Below, in pieces: positions 1 through 7,696 of a DNA stretch of 64,000 bases; positions within the stretch are counted from its first letter, which is position 1, and every line of letters starts with the position of its first letter. The position numbers and the translations under genes are program-made. Source of the stretch: Selenomonas ruminantium AC2024 (GTDB lineage Bacteria > Bacillota > Negativicutes > Selenomonadales > Selenomonadaceae); the NCBI RefSeq assembly GCF_000687995.1, contig NZ_JIAC01000001.1, forward strand, positions 1,922,001 to 1,986,000. Reading direction: 5' to 3'. Under the pieces are notes generated by a model that was not told the origin of the DNA, ran no database searches, and worked only from the letters and a program-made list of their open reading frames with translations.

Positions 1-177
1 TTGGGGGGGAATAAGCCCGAAGAAAAAGCCCCAAAGAAAAAGCAGCCTAAGATTGAAAAAGTTCCTGTTCCCGTTCCACCAATTAATATCATTCCTGTTC
101 CACCTTTGGACATAGACAAAATCGATATTTCCTTTCCTTCAGGAAAAAAGTCCCCAAAAAATGAAAAGAAAAAGTAA
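1..177 (+). CDS. C-terminal fragment of a Pro/Lys-rich protein (partial)
   Basis: An open frame enters at base 1 and ends at TAA 175-177. It encodes 58 residues rich in Lys and Pro, with a short VPVPVPP-type stretch and a lysine-rich tail (ends KNEKKK). The start lies outside the window, so the product cannot be identified. Low-complexity Pro/Lys tails occur in cell-wall-spanning or secreted proteins, but nothing here proves that. Coding is supported by the good rho-independent terminator that begins 14 bases after the stop, on the same strand. Confidence 0.6.
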   Translation: MGGNKPEEKAPKKKQPKIEKVPVPVPPINIIPVPPLDIDKIDISFPSGKKSPKNEKKK

Positions 178-190
178 TTAAGATGGTGAA

Positions 191-233
191 AAGAAGGTGA
201 GACACTCTGTAGCAGTTGTTCACCTTCTTTTTT
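191..233 (+). terminator. Rho-independent terminator of the left-edge gene
   Basis: Perfect 10-bp stem: AAGAAGGTGA at 191-200 pairs with TCACCTTCTT at 220-229, followed by a T run to about 233. The T run is on the plus strand, matching the gene that ends at 177. Confidence 0.8.
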
Positions 234-270
234 CATGCCCGCGATTACACACTAGCTACCATCAATAGTC

Positions 271-309
271 AAGCCCTGACTGGACGTTCATCCATACCAG
301 TCAGGGCTT
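271..309. repeat. 13-bp perfect inverted repeat in intergenic DNA
   Basis: AAGCCCTGACTGG (271-283) and its exact reverse complement (297-309) are separated by a 13-base loop. Neither side carries a T run, so this is not a typical intrinsic terminator. It lies between the plus-strand terminator at 191-233 and the minus-strand thpR remnant ending at 390. It could be a bidirectional stop signal, a protein site or the scar of a small mobile repeat. Confidence 0.5.
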
Positions 310-389
310 ACTTGTTATGATATGAACATGCGTTCATGCGAGGGGGCGGGGACATTACATACCATTACAGATGTTAATTATTAACATCC

Positions 390-654
390 TTATCGTTTGC
401 TGGTTACGCCAATCTCCGTATATATCATGCCATGTTTGCCACGTTCTGACCGCATTAGGGAGATATGTTCTATGACCATTTCTCCCTGTGGCGGCTCGAC
501 TTCAGGCAAAATCGTCTTGCCGTGATAAGTTGCCTTGCGAACCACTGTAATATGTGGATTAAACCGCCACGCCGGAAGCTTTTAATCGTGACTGAAAAGC
601 CTCCAAAGCATCTATCATAGGGTCCGTAAACTGAATGCTAATAAAAAGCCTCAT
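390..654 (-). pseudogene. thpR: Remnant of RNA 2',3'-cyclic phosphodiesterase / 2'-5' RNA ligase family (thpR), internally deleted
   Basis: From ATG at 654 the first 31 codons read like the start of ThpR (begins MRLFISIQF, then ALEAFQSRLKASG) and stop at TAA 561-559. The next stretch, in a different frame, reads like the ThpR C-terminus: it includes the second H-x-T motif (RFNPHITVVRKATYHGK) and stops at 392-390. The first H-x-T motif and most of the middle of a roughly 180-residue protein are missing. The best reading is an internal deletion plus a frame change, leaving a non-functional gene. Its start overlaps the stop of the upstream gene as ATGA (654-651), so it was once translationally coupled to it. 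Family assignment is by motif only. Confidence 0.7.
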
Positions 655-992
655 GAATTTCCCATCCCCTTATCCGAATACAGTGGGATTACATTGATTA
701 CCGGTTCCTCGTAAGGATGAACCTCACGAATTGCTTTTAATGTCTCCTGCAGAGCCTCCTCCTGGATGTTGACCTCTACTTTTATTTCCGGAGCTTCGCT
801 GATTTCATCACATGTACCAATATATGGCTGGCTTCCCTGCAATGGCCGCCAGGTTCCCGTCACATGGCTGTATGCCAGACAACTGTCATAGTTTCCGATT
901 TTTCCAGCCCCAACTGACTGCAAAGCCTGCCGTAACTTAGCAAGATGTGTTTCCGGTATGAAAATCTCCAGCTTTAACTTTGATACGTTCAT
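651..992 (-). CDS. Stand-alone YqfO/NIF3-type CutA-like domain protein
   Basis: 113 residues from ATG 992, chosen because AGGAGG sits about 10 bases upstream; a longer in-frame start at 1046 would run into cobA. The protein resembles the CutA/PII-like domain inserted in YqfO-type NIF3 proteins: an N-terminal KLEIFIPETHLAKLRQAL segment, then GAGKIGNYDSC, GTWRPLQGSQPYIG and HPYEEP. The NIF3 metal-binding part is absent, so this is the domain alone. Its function is unknown; the fold is trimeric and associated with metal or nucleotide binding in relatives. It lies 25 bases downstream of cobA and overlaps the thpR remnant, suggesting a cobA-yqfO-like-thpR transcript. Confidence 0.75.
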   Translation of the reverse strand: MNVSKLKLEIFIPETHLAKLRQALQSVGAGKIGNYDSCLAYSHVTGTWRPLQGSQPYIGTCDEISEAPEIKVEVNIQEEALQETLKAIREVHPYEEPVINVIPLYSDKGMGNS

Positions 993-1017
993 GATTTTAT
1001 ATCCTCCTGCTCGTGTG

Positions 1018-1590
1018 TTAACACTCAATCCCCTTACGGGCCTCAACGCCCTTTGTATAGTAGTGCTTAACTTCCTTCATGTCCGTCACAAGATCCGCAC
1101 GCTCAATCAGCCAATCTGGAGCGCCTCTTCCGGTCAACACCATTTCCGTATCCTCCGGCACCATTTTCAATAGTTCCTCAACAGCGGTTCTGCCTATCAA
1201 ACCAAAATGCAGTGCCACATTTAGTTCATCCAGGATTACCAAGCCGTATTTTTTTGAAGATATGGCTCTTTTCACTTCCTCAAAGCCCGCGTTTATAAGT
1301 TCAATATAATCTTGCGGAGGCTTTCCTTTCGGAAATATCACGACAGCATCTCCAAATTTATCTTGTAACTCATTGCTTAATGTTCCTTCTTCTGCAATGA
1401 AAAACGGCTTTCCACTGGTTCTTAAGGTAAGCTCAGGTAAAAATCCCTGCAGTATCTTCTGCTCACTGTATGCCAGACTTTTCATGAACTGCATGATATA
1501 TACTTTCCTGCCTGCCCCTAAGGCTCTAATGGCAAGACCAATGGCAGCCGTAGTCTTTCCTTTGCCATTTCCTGTATAGACCTGAAGCAT
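1018..1590 (-). CDS. cobA: Cob(I)yrinic acid a,c-diamide adenosyltransferase
   Basis: 190 residues from ATG 1590, preceded by AGGAGG eight bases upstream; the frame is open to 1692 but that extension has no family match. The N-terminus MLQVYTGNGKGKTTAAIGLA carries the P-loop GNGKGKTT (about residues 7-14) typical of the CobA/CobO/BtuR family. Later motifs include GLVILDELN and LTGRGAPDWLIERADLVTDM. The enzyme transfers the adenosyl group of ATP to cobalt in corrinoids, in the cytoplasm. A B12-dependent methylmalonyl-CoA mutase pathway would fit with scpB at 13-14 kb, but the mutase is not in the window. I looked for a cobalamin riboswitch in the 336-base leader and found no B12 box. Confidence 0.92.
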   Translation of the reverse strand: MLQVYTGNGKGKTTAAIGLAIRALGAGRKVYIMQFMKSLAYSEQKILQGFLPELTLRTSGKPFFIAEEGTLSNELQDKFGDAVVIFPKGKPPQDYIELINAGFEEVKRAISSKKYGLVILDELNVALHFGLIGRTAVEELLKMVPEDTEMVLTGRGAPDWLIERADLVTDMKEVKHYYTKGVEARKGIEC

Positions 1591-1926
1591 TAAGCTGACC
1601 TCCTTTAATGTGTATATAATTCCGTATCTATGGCCAATCTCCTTCTTACCGGGAGGAATAGCTGCCCCTATGGTATAACCTAAAATATACATTCGCTAGT
1701 CTCTCTTTACCTGTTACCTAAAAATGACGCCAGGCTTAGCACCTTGCGTCATTAGTCATTATTTATTGTTGTTTACCACACGCATAATCTGTTCTTCTGC
1801 GCTTCAATGTTGATAACCAGGCGTATGCGCTCATTCGTTTCTAATGCTACTGCGTGAAATATTACATCGAAGGTTATAGCGACTATTAGACGGAAGTTTC
1901 AACGGCTAGGGAGTGAACGGCATGGT
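1591..1926. other. 336-base intergenic region upstream of cobA
   Basis: AT-rich DNA holding one clear hairpin (1723-1753) and the cobA ribosome binding site (AGGAGG just upstream of 1590). The cobA frame stays open to 1692, but the extension looks non-coding. No B12-box (GCCACTG-like) element, tRNA or repeat was seen. A cobA promoter probably lies between the hairpin and 1610, but I could not fix it with confidence. Confidence 0.5.
1716..1753 (-). terminator. Probable terminator after the 274-aa unknown gene
   Basis: AATGACGC (1723-1730) pairs with GCGTCATT (1746-1753). On the minus strand the stem is followed by TTTTT. It lies 174 bases past the stop of the gene at 1927-2751 and upstream of cobA, so it would separate the two transcripts. 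Confidence 0.6.
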
Positions 1927-2751
1927 TTACGGTGCGAATGACGGTGTTACCTCACCCACTTCACCATCCAGCGAAACCGTCATCTGGGTTTCGACGTCAG
2001 GCATGGGCATTTCTTCCACGCTGTAATCCTTCGGCTCGGCTTCCCGTGCCCGGGCTTCATCGTTGTCAGCGGAAAGCTTTTCATCTTCCTTGTCGTCCCG
2101 CTTACGGCGGTGCTGTTCCAAAGCCGCGGCACTTTTAGCCATGGCGTAGAGGTCTTTGTTAAACTCCATCAGTTCCTTTTCATCGGCAGGAGAAACCTTG
2201 CGACCATGCATGATGCGGGATGCGGTTTGCATGGCGCGGCTCATCTTGTCGTTGGCTTCTTTCATGGCGTCACTGTTCTGGCGGGCATTAGCCGCTTCGT
2301 GGAGCAGGAAGTTATGCAGGGAAACGCCCTTCTTCATATCCTGAATCTGTTTGCTCGTGGCCAGTAGCTGCTTCTTCACATCATCGGAAAGGTCAATCCG
2401 CTGACCTTCGACCTCGATATAGCCCTGCTTCACCGCCCGGCTAACCATAGCCGCATTTCCAAAACTGATGACAAATTTATTACTGTCCCCCTGGCGAGAA
2501 ACGGAAAAATCAATCCGGGGTTTCGCCGTCTTTTCATGGGATGCCTTTTCCTTATTTGCCTGCTGCAGTTCATAACCAGCTGCGGAAATATCCACCTCGT
2601 CCTCAGTCGTTGAATACTTAGCCGGTGTTTCTGCATTCTGAGCAGGAACAGTCACCCCATCCAGCCTAATGCGCTCATTGAGCTTTTTTGCCGTAGGCTG
2701 GCTGGTGTAATAGTCCAGCTCCTGCCTGGTGAGATTTCTTAAGACACGCAT
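1927..2751 (-). CDS. Conserved-looking hypothetical protein (274 aa)
   Basis: Starts at ATG 2751 with GGGAGG about 9 bases upstream. I do not recognise a domain. It is soluble and highly charged, with no signal peptide or membrane segment. Residues about 50-65 contain a DEVDISAAGY segment; about 80-125 may be a small folded part (DFSVSRQGDSNKFVISFGNAAMV is followed by a GYIEVEGQRIDLS strand pair); about 125-215 is predicted helical; the last 60 residues are acidic, with a KRDDKEDEKLS stretch. The helical, polar character would suit a scaffold or appendage-assembly factor, but that is speculation. The next gene upstream is 80 bases away. Confidence 0.6.
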   Translation of the reverse strand: MRVLRNLTRQELDYYTSQPTAKKLNERIRLDGVTVPAQNAETPAKYSTTEDEVDISAAGYELQQANKEKASHEKTAKPRIDFSVSRQGDSNKFVISFGNAAMVSRAVKQGYIEVEGQRIDLSDDVKKQLLATSKQIQDMKKGVSLHNFLLHEAANARQNSDAMKEANDKMSRAMQTASRIMHGRKVSPADEKELMEFNKDLYAMAKSAAALEQHRRKRDDKEDEKLSADNDEARAREAEPKDYSVEEMPMPDVETQMTVSLDGEVGEVTPSFAP

Positions 2752-2831
2752 AGACTTATCCTCCCTGATAAAAGCACTTAATCCTTCTTATTGAGTATAT
2801 CGAGTCAATGCCATCGTACCTTAAGCTCTTT

Positions 2832-3515
2832 TTATCTCTCCAGCGCTAAAAAATCGTGTCCTTCCTCACCGAACAGCCCTTTTCTGAACATGGGGATAAT
2901 GGTCAGCCAGCCTAGCAGCAAGAATACACCGAATGCCGGCATCAGCATGAGTATGCGGATAGTTTCCCGGAAGGGTCTGCCCTGCTTACATTCGTACCGA
3001 AGCAAGCGCCATAATACATAAAACAGCAACAGTTGTTTTATCTGATAGAGTGTTGCATTATTTATTCCTGGCACTCCTATCTCGCCGGCCATATTCATCA
3101 GGAAACCTATTACAAAACAGGCGGCAAGATACTTCAGGAAATCTTTGTACCTTAAAAATATTTTCAGATGTTTCCGATTGGCAAAGATGGTAATAACGGA
3201 GCCAAACAACATGGGCAGAAATCCGAAAAATGGTATCATTGCGGCCAATATGGCAGCACTACTGGCAGCACAAAGCCAAAGGCGAAGCATAAAATGAAGG
3301 GCTCTGCTTTTCCAGGCTGTTTGCAGGAGTACGATATAAATTACTGTCCATAAAACAAATTTGACTACACGCATGAGTTTCATAGCATCTGCATCTGCTA
3401 AGATGATGGCGATATAGGCGCAAATATTTGCGATTATGGTCAGTTTTATCAGCCAGATATATTTTTCATAGCGTTCTTCCTCTGTGGGAAATATTTTCTC
3501 AAAACTTAAGGTCAT
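2832..3515 (-). CDS. Multi-pass membrane protein of unknown function (227 aa)
   Basis: Starts at ATG 3515, with CAGGGA upstream. Hydrophobic segments lie near residues 22-40, 48-66, 78-110 (probably two), 127-148 and 190-215, giving five or six membrane spans. The N-terminus (SFEKIFPTEEERYEKYIW) and the C-terminal tail are cytoplasmic-looking. No family was recognised. An extended -10 (TGCTATAAT, minus strand, 3550-3558) lies 35 bases upstream, so the gene probably has its own promoter. Confidence 0.6.
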   Translation of the reverse strand: MTLSFEKIFPTEEERYEKYIWLIKLTIIANICAYIAIILADADAMKLMRVVKFVLWTVIYIVLLQTAWKSRALHFMLRLWLCAASSAAILAAMIPFFGFLPMLFGSVITIFANRKHLKIFLRYKDFLKYLAACFVIGFLMNMAGEIGVPGINNATLYQIKQLLLFYVLWRLLRYECKQGRPFRETIRILMLMPAFGVFLLLGWLTIIPMFRKGLFGEEGHDFLALER

Positions 3516-3583
3516 AATGTTCCCTGCCTTTCGTAAAATTCCACAGGAAATTATAGCATCCCAGCATTAGATTTTCCTTAGAA

Positions 3584-3607
3584 TTTGACATGTCAAATGT
3601 CAAATGT
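3584..3607. repeat. TGACNNGTCA palindrome followed by two half-sites
   Basis: TTTGACATGTCAAA at 3584-3597 is followed directly by two more TGTCAAA half-sites. It sits between the pckA terminator and the start of the membrane gene at 3515. It is one of 23 copies of the TGACNNGTCA palindrome counted by eye in the window. Confidence 0.75.
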
Positions 3608-3645
3608 CAAAAACGGCCATCGCACTATAAATGCGATGGCCGTTC
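3607..3645 (-). terminator. pckA terminator
   Basis: ACGGCCATCGCA (3613-3624) pairs perfectly with TGCGATGGCCGT (3632-3643), loop of 7 bases, and is followed on the minus strand by TTTTT. It begins about 13 bases after the pckA stop. Confidence 0.9.
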
Positions 3646-3657
3646 TATCATGCAATC

Positions 3658-5277
3658 TTAGAGCTGCGGACCAGCGGCAACGAGAGCCTTACCTGCTTCG
3701 TTGTTCTTCGTGTATTTATCGAAGTTCTTGATGAAGCGCTGAGCGAGGTCTTTAGCCTTTTCTTCCCATTCAGCCGGGTTAGCATAGGTATCCTTCGGGT
3801 CGAGGATGTTGGTGTCAACGCCCTCAAGTTCCGTCGGTACTTCGAGGTTGAAGAACGGAATCTTCTTGGTCGGAGCTTTCTTGATAGCGCCGCTATGGAT
3901 AGCATCGATGATACCGCGGGTATCTTTGATGGAAATACGCTTGCCGGAACCATTCCAGCCCGTGTTCACGAGATATGCTTTCGTGCCGTTAGCTTCCATC
4001 TTCTTAACGAGTTCTTCTGCGTACTTGGTCGGATGCAGTTCGAGGAATGCCTGACCAAAGCAAGCGGAGAATGTCGGCGTCGGTTCGGTGATGCCGCGTT
4101 CCGTACCAGCCAGTTTAGCCGTGAAGCCGGAGAGGAAGTAATACTTCGTCTGTTCCGGAGTCAGGATGGAAACCGGAGGCAGTACGCCGAAAGCATCAGC
4201 GGACAGGAAGATAACACTCTTAGCTGCCGGAGCTGCGCTCTTGTCGTTGACAAAGCCCTTAACGGTGCCTTTGATGTGGTCGATAGGATAGGATACACGG
4301 GTGTTTTCCGTGATGGTCTTATCAGCGAAGTCAATCGTGCCCTTTTCGTCGAGGGTTACGTTTTCGAGCAGAGCGTTACGTTTGATGGCGCCGTAGATAT
4401 CCGGTTCAGATTCCATGTCGAGGTTGATAACCTTGGCATAGCAGCCGCCTTCGAAGTTGAATACGCCTTCATCATCCCAGCCGTGTTCGTCATCACCAAT
4501 CAGCAGACGTTTCGGGTCCGTGGACAGGGTGGTTTTACCCGTGCCGGAGAGGCCGAAGAAGATAGCCGTGTTCTGGCCCTGCTTGTCCGTGTTAGCGGAG
4601 CAGTGCATAGCAGCAATGCCCTTGAGCGGCAGGAAGTAGTTCATCATAGAGAACATACCCTTCTTCATTTCACCGCCGTACCAGGTGTTGATGATAACCT
4701 GTTCGCGGCTCGTGAGGTTAAATACTACTGCCGTTTCGGAATGGAGACCGAGTTCCTTGTAGTTTTCAACTTTAGCCTTGGAAGCGTTGTAAACAACGAA
4801 GTCCGGCTTGAAGTTAGCCAGCTCTTCTTCCGTCGGCTGGATGAACATATTCGTTACGAAATGTGCCTGCCAAGCAACTTCTACGATGAAGCGGACAGCC
4901 ATGCGGGTGTCTTTGTTGGCACCGCAGAAAGCATCTACAACGTAGAGTTTCTTGTTGGATAGTTCCTTCTTAGCGATTTCTTTCAGAGCGTTCCAGGTTT
5001 CCGGCGTAGCTCTGTGGTTGTCGTTGTGGTAGTCTTCAGAATCCCACCATACAGTGTCGTGGGAGGTTTCATCGTCAACGATGAATTTATCTTTAGGAGA
5101 ACGGCCGGTGAAAATACCAGTCTTTACGTTAACAGCGCCCAGTTCGGAAACCTGACCCTGTTCGTAGCCTGTTAAACCTTCTTTAGTCTCTTCTTCAAAA
5201 AGCGTCTTGTAAGACGGATTGTGGAGAATTTCGGTAGTACCAGTGATGCCATATTGGCTAAGATCGATGTTTGCCAT
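3658..5277 (-). CDS. pckA: Phosphoenolpyruvate carboxykinase (ATP)
   Basis: 539 residues, the usual length for ATP-type PEPCK. It interconverts oxaloacetate + ATP with PEP + CO2 + ADP in the cytoplasm. In rumen-type fermenters it often runs in the carboxylating direction to feed succinate/propionate formation, which would fit scpB and cobA in this window (inference). Motifs seen: the P-loop [11 protein letters not shown], the kinase-2 type [23 protein letters not shown], and [13 protein letters not shown] near the C-terminus. Start ATG 5277 follows AGAGG. It stands alone, with its own promoter (5356-5384) and terminator (3607-3645). Confidence 0.96.
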   Translation of the reverse strand: MANIDLSQYGITGTTEILHNPSYKTLFEEETKEGLTGYEQGQVSELGAVNVKTGIFTGRSPKDKFIVDDETSHDTVWWDSEDYHNDNHRATPETWNALKEIAKKELSNKKLYVVDAFCGANKDTRMAVRFIVEVAWQAHFVTNMFIQPTEEELANFKPDFVVYNASKAKVENYKELGLHSETAVVFNLTSREQVIINTWYGGEMKKGMFSMMNYFLPLKGIAAMHCSANTDKQGQNTAIFFGLSGTGKTTLSTDPKRLLIGDDEHGWDDEGVFNFEGGCYAKVINLDMESEPDIYGAIKRNALLENVTLDEKGTIDFADKTITENTRVSYPIDHIKGTVKGFVNDKSAAPAAKSVIFLSADAFGVLPPVSILTPEQTKYYFLSGFTAKLAGTERGITEPTPTFSACFGQAFLELHPTKYAEELVKKMEANGTKAYLVNTGWNGSGKRISIKDTRGIIDAIHSGAIKKAPTKKIPFFNLEVPTELEGVDTNILDPKDTYANPAEWEEKAKDLAQRFIKNFDKYTKNNEAGKALVAAGPQL

Positions 5278-5355
5278 TTTACAGTCAACCTCTTTCGTAA
5301 AAAGATACTTTGCAGTTTGAGAAGCTTTTCACTTTCGTTTCTCACCACGCATATT

Positions 5356-5384
5356 ATATTAGCTTATTTTTCCATAAATGTCAA
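5356..5384 (-). promoter_or_regulatory. Sigma-A-type promoter of pckA
   Basis: On the minus strand, TTGACA (5384-5379), 17-base spacer, TAATAT (5361-5356). This is a near-consensus promoter about 80 bases upstream of the pckA start, in AT-rich DNA. Confidence 0.85.
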
Positions 5385-5447
5385 CTATTTTCTTATCTAA
5401 TTCAAAAACTAACATTTATCAAAATTGTCAGATATAAATTATATAAG

Positions 5448-5494
5448 CAAAACAGAACACGAACCAACATGTTCTTGATGATTCGTGTTCTGAC
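5448..5494 (-). terminator. thrC terminator
   Basis: AGAACACGAA (5454-5463) pairs with TTCGTGTTCT (5482-5491). Read on the minus strand the stem is followed by GTTTTGC. It lies about 10 bases after the thrC stop codon. Confidence 0.75.
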
Positions 5495-5503
5495 ATCAAA
5501 TGG

Positions 5504-6991
5504 TTAAGTTTCGATGAAGTTCAGCACGGACTCTGCCATGGCCTCTTTGCCGCAAACGCCTTTGTGACGCACTTCCTTCGTCTTGAGGGCGGCAAGTCCT
5601 GCCGGAATGGGCTGGTCATTCATTTCACGGAGCTTGCCCAAAAGGCCGAATTCATCCAGTCCGTCCGTCTCCACCTGCAGGGCTTCGAGCACGCTGCCGT
5701 TGAATTTATAGGGGCTGGCGGTAGATACGACCACCATCACATGGTTGTCCTTGGTTTCATGGCGGTAGTTTTCGGCGACCTGATAAGCCACTGCAGAATG
5801 GGTATCCAACACATACTTATGCTGCCCATAGACCTGACGGATACACTTCTTGGTGGCTTCGTCGTCTACGAAATCTGCCCAGAAGGTTTCCTTGATGATG
5901 CCGCGGGTTTTTACATCCACTTCGTAGCTGCCCTTCTGTGCAAGCTGAGCCATCCAGTCAGCCACCTGCGCCTTGTCTCCCGTCACATGATAAAGGAGTC
6001 GCTCCAGATTGCTGGAAATCAGAATGTCCATGGATGGCGTGATGGTCTTGTAGAACTCCCGGTTCCGGTCATAGCGGCCCGTCTGCAGGAAATCCGTCAG
6101 CACGTTGTTGGCATTGGAGGCGCAGATGAGCTTATGCACCGGCAGCCCCATCTGCTTGGCATAAAAGCCCGCCAAGATGTTACCGAAGTTGCCCGTGGGC
6201 ACGGTGAAGTTAATCTCCTCCCCTGCCTTGATGCGGCCAGCCTTGCACAAATCTGCATAGGCGCTGAAGTAGTAGACAATCTGCGGCACCAGGCGGCCCC
6301 AGTTGATGGAGTTAGCCGAGGACAGCTTGACCTGTTTGGCCGCCAGTTGCTGGTTGAAATCCTTATCGGCAAAAATCACCTTGACGCCGCTCTGGGCATC
6401 GTCAAAGTTGCCTTTGACGGCGGTGACATTGACATTGGTGCCTTCCTGGGTCAGCATCTGCAGCTGCTGAATTTTGCTGACCCCGCCCTCGGGATAGAAG
6501 ACCATAATGGAAATCTGGTCCACATCCTTAAAGCCTTCGAGAGCGGCCTTGCCTGTATCGCCGGAAGTGGCCACGAGAATCAGCACCTTATCCTGCTCCC
6601 CGGTTTTCTTGAGGGCCGTGCTCATGAGCTGGGGCAACAGCTGCAGGGCCATATCCTTAAAGGCACTGGTAGGGCCATGCCAGAGTTCCAGCACCTGCAT
6701 GGTGCCCAAATCCGTCACGGGAGCCCGGCCTTCGCAGTCGAACTTGCCATGGCCATAGGCATTTTCCACGCAGGCCTTGACTTCCTCTGCGGTGTAATCC
6801 GTCAGGAACAGGCCCAGTACCTTCTGCGCCCGTTCTTCATAGGAAAGGGGCACCAAGCTCTCAATAAATGACATGTCAATCTGGGGAAGCTCATCGGGCA
6901 CGAACAGGCCGCTGTCCAATGCCAGCCCTTTGATGATGGCCTCTGCCGAAGTTACCTGTGCGCTGTCTCCCCGGGTACTGCTATACTTCAA
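5504..6991 (-). CDS. thrC: Threonine synthase
   Basis: 495 residues. It converts O-phosphohomoserine to threonine and phosphate with PLP, the last step of threonine synthesis. It has the fungal/enterobacterial-type N-terminus (MKYSSTRGD), then the PLP-lysine region LWHGPTSAFKDMALQLLP, ATSGDTGKAALEGF for phosphate binding, and VPTGNFGNILAGF. The start is read as TTG 6991 with GAGG eight bases upstream. A TGACATGTCA palindrome lies within codons for Ile-Asp-Met-Ser near residue 40. The gene ends in a strong terminator and lies 33 bases after ybaK, so the two are probably cotranscribed. Confidence 0.95.
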   Translation of the reverse strand: MKYSSTRGDSAQVTSAEAIIKGLALDSGLFVPDELPQIDMSFIESLVPLSYEERAQKVLGLFLTDYTAEEVKACVENAYGHGKFDCEGRAPVTDLGTMQVLELWHGPTSAFKDMALQLLPQLMSTALKKTGEQDKVLILVATSGDTGKAALEGFKDVDQISIMVFYPEGGVSKIQQLQMLTQEGTNVNVTAVKGNFDDAQSGVKVIFADKDFNQQLAAKQVKLSSANSINWGRLVPQIVYYFSAYADLCKAGRIKAGEEINFTVPTGNFGNILAGFYAKQMGLPVHKLICASNANNVLTDFLQTGRYDRNREFYKTITPSMDILISSNLERLLYHVTGDKAQVADWMAQLAQKGSYEVDVKTRGIIKETFWADFVDDEATKKCIRQVYGQHKYVLDTHSAVAYQVAENYRHETKDNHVMVVVSTASPYKFNGSVLEALQVETDGLDEFGLLGKLREMNDQPIPAGLAALKTKEVRHKGVCGKEAMAESVLNFIET

Positions 6992-7024
6992 TCAAACCGC
7001 CTCTTTCCTATATAATAAACTAAT

Positions 7025-7513
7025 TTATCTGCTGACTGTGACCACGGTGGCCTTGGCCGCCTGCACCAAATCCGCAGGCTTCAGGATAATCTGCTCCCCT
7101 CGCTTGCCGGCGCTGATGGCAATGACCTCCTGGGCCTCGGCGCTGGCATCGAGATACACGGGATAGTCCTTCTTGGCGCCCAAAGGTGAGCAGCCCCCGC
7201 GGATATAACCCGTCAGGCCAAAGACTTCCTTTAAGTGCACCATTTCCACCCGCTTGTTGCCAGAAGCTGCGGCCAGGGCCTTGAGGTCCAGTTCACCGCC
7301 GCCAGGGATGACGGCCATCAAAACGCCGTTCTTGTCCCCTCGGCAAACGAGGGTCTTATAGACCATCTCGATGGGCATGCCTACTGACTCTGCCACATGC
7401 ACCGCCGACAGGTCATTTTCATCCACCTCATATGTCTTGAGCTCGTAGCTGATGCCTAACGTGTCCAAAATTCTTGCCGCATTGGTCTTTGCTTCTTTTT
7501 TCTTTTTTGCCAT
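7025..7513 (-). CDS. ybaK: Cys-tRNA(Pro)/Cys-tRNA(Cys) deacylase, YbaK/EbsC family
   Basis: 162 residues, full length for YbaK. It hydrolyses Cys mischarged onto tRNA(Pro) in trans. Family marks: ARILDTLGISYELKTYEVD at the N-terminus, VYKTLVCRGD (with the conserved catalytic-region lysine), VIPGGGELDLKALA, and GYIRGGCSPLGAKKDYPVYLD. Start ATG 7513 follows AGGTG. It is upstream of thrC with a 33-base gap. A TATAAT box lies about 50 bases upstream on the minus strand, but no convincing -35 was found. Confidence 0.9.
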   Translation of the reverse strand: MAKKKKEAKTNAARILDTLGISYELKTYEVDENDLSAVHVAESVGMPIEMVYKTLVCRGDKNGVLMAVIPGGGELDLKALAAASGNKRVEMVHLKEVFGLTGYIRGGCSPLGAKKDYPVYLDASAEAQEVIAISAGKRGEQIILKPADLVQAAKATVVTVSR

Positions 7514-7646
7514 TTCTTGTTACACCTAATTTCTTTCTTGAACGTACGCTTATCATTATACCGCGATTTTACAAATTATGCTACTGCATTTTGGAAATCG
7601 TTGTAAATTTGTAAATCGATGTTTCGCCTAACGGAAATTCTGCATC

Positions 7647-7680
7647 AGAAAAGGCAGGCCGTTAAGCAGCCTGCCTGATA
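7647..7680 (-). terminator. Terminator of the HAD phosphatase gene
   Basis: AGGCAGGC (7652-7659) pairs with GCCTGCCT (7669-7676), and TTTTC follows on the minus strand. It starts about 16 bases past the stop codon. Confidence 0.8.
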
Positions 7681-7696
7681 AATATCTGTCTAAAAC

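Noticed and set aside
271-309. Terminal inverted repeats of an insertion sequence
   Set aside because: The arms are only 13 bases apart; no transposase or second copy is present in the window.
1591-1926. Cobalamin riboswitch in the leader of cobA
   Set aside because: The long leader invited the idea, but I found no B12 box (GCCACTG) or the typical multi-helix core; the only hairpin looks like an upstream terminator.
3631-4962. Long plus-strand open frame opposite pckA (and similar ones opposite thrC, nadE, infB, metK, rnj)
   Set aside because: These are antisense shadows created by codon bias in the real genes; they lack ribosome binding sites and recognisable domains.
7560-7620. Repeated TTGTAAA words upstream of ybaK and of hisF as a regulatory family
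   Set aside because: The words are short, AT-rich and irregularly spaced; I could not separate them from background.
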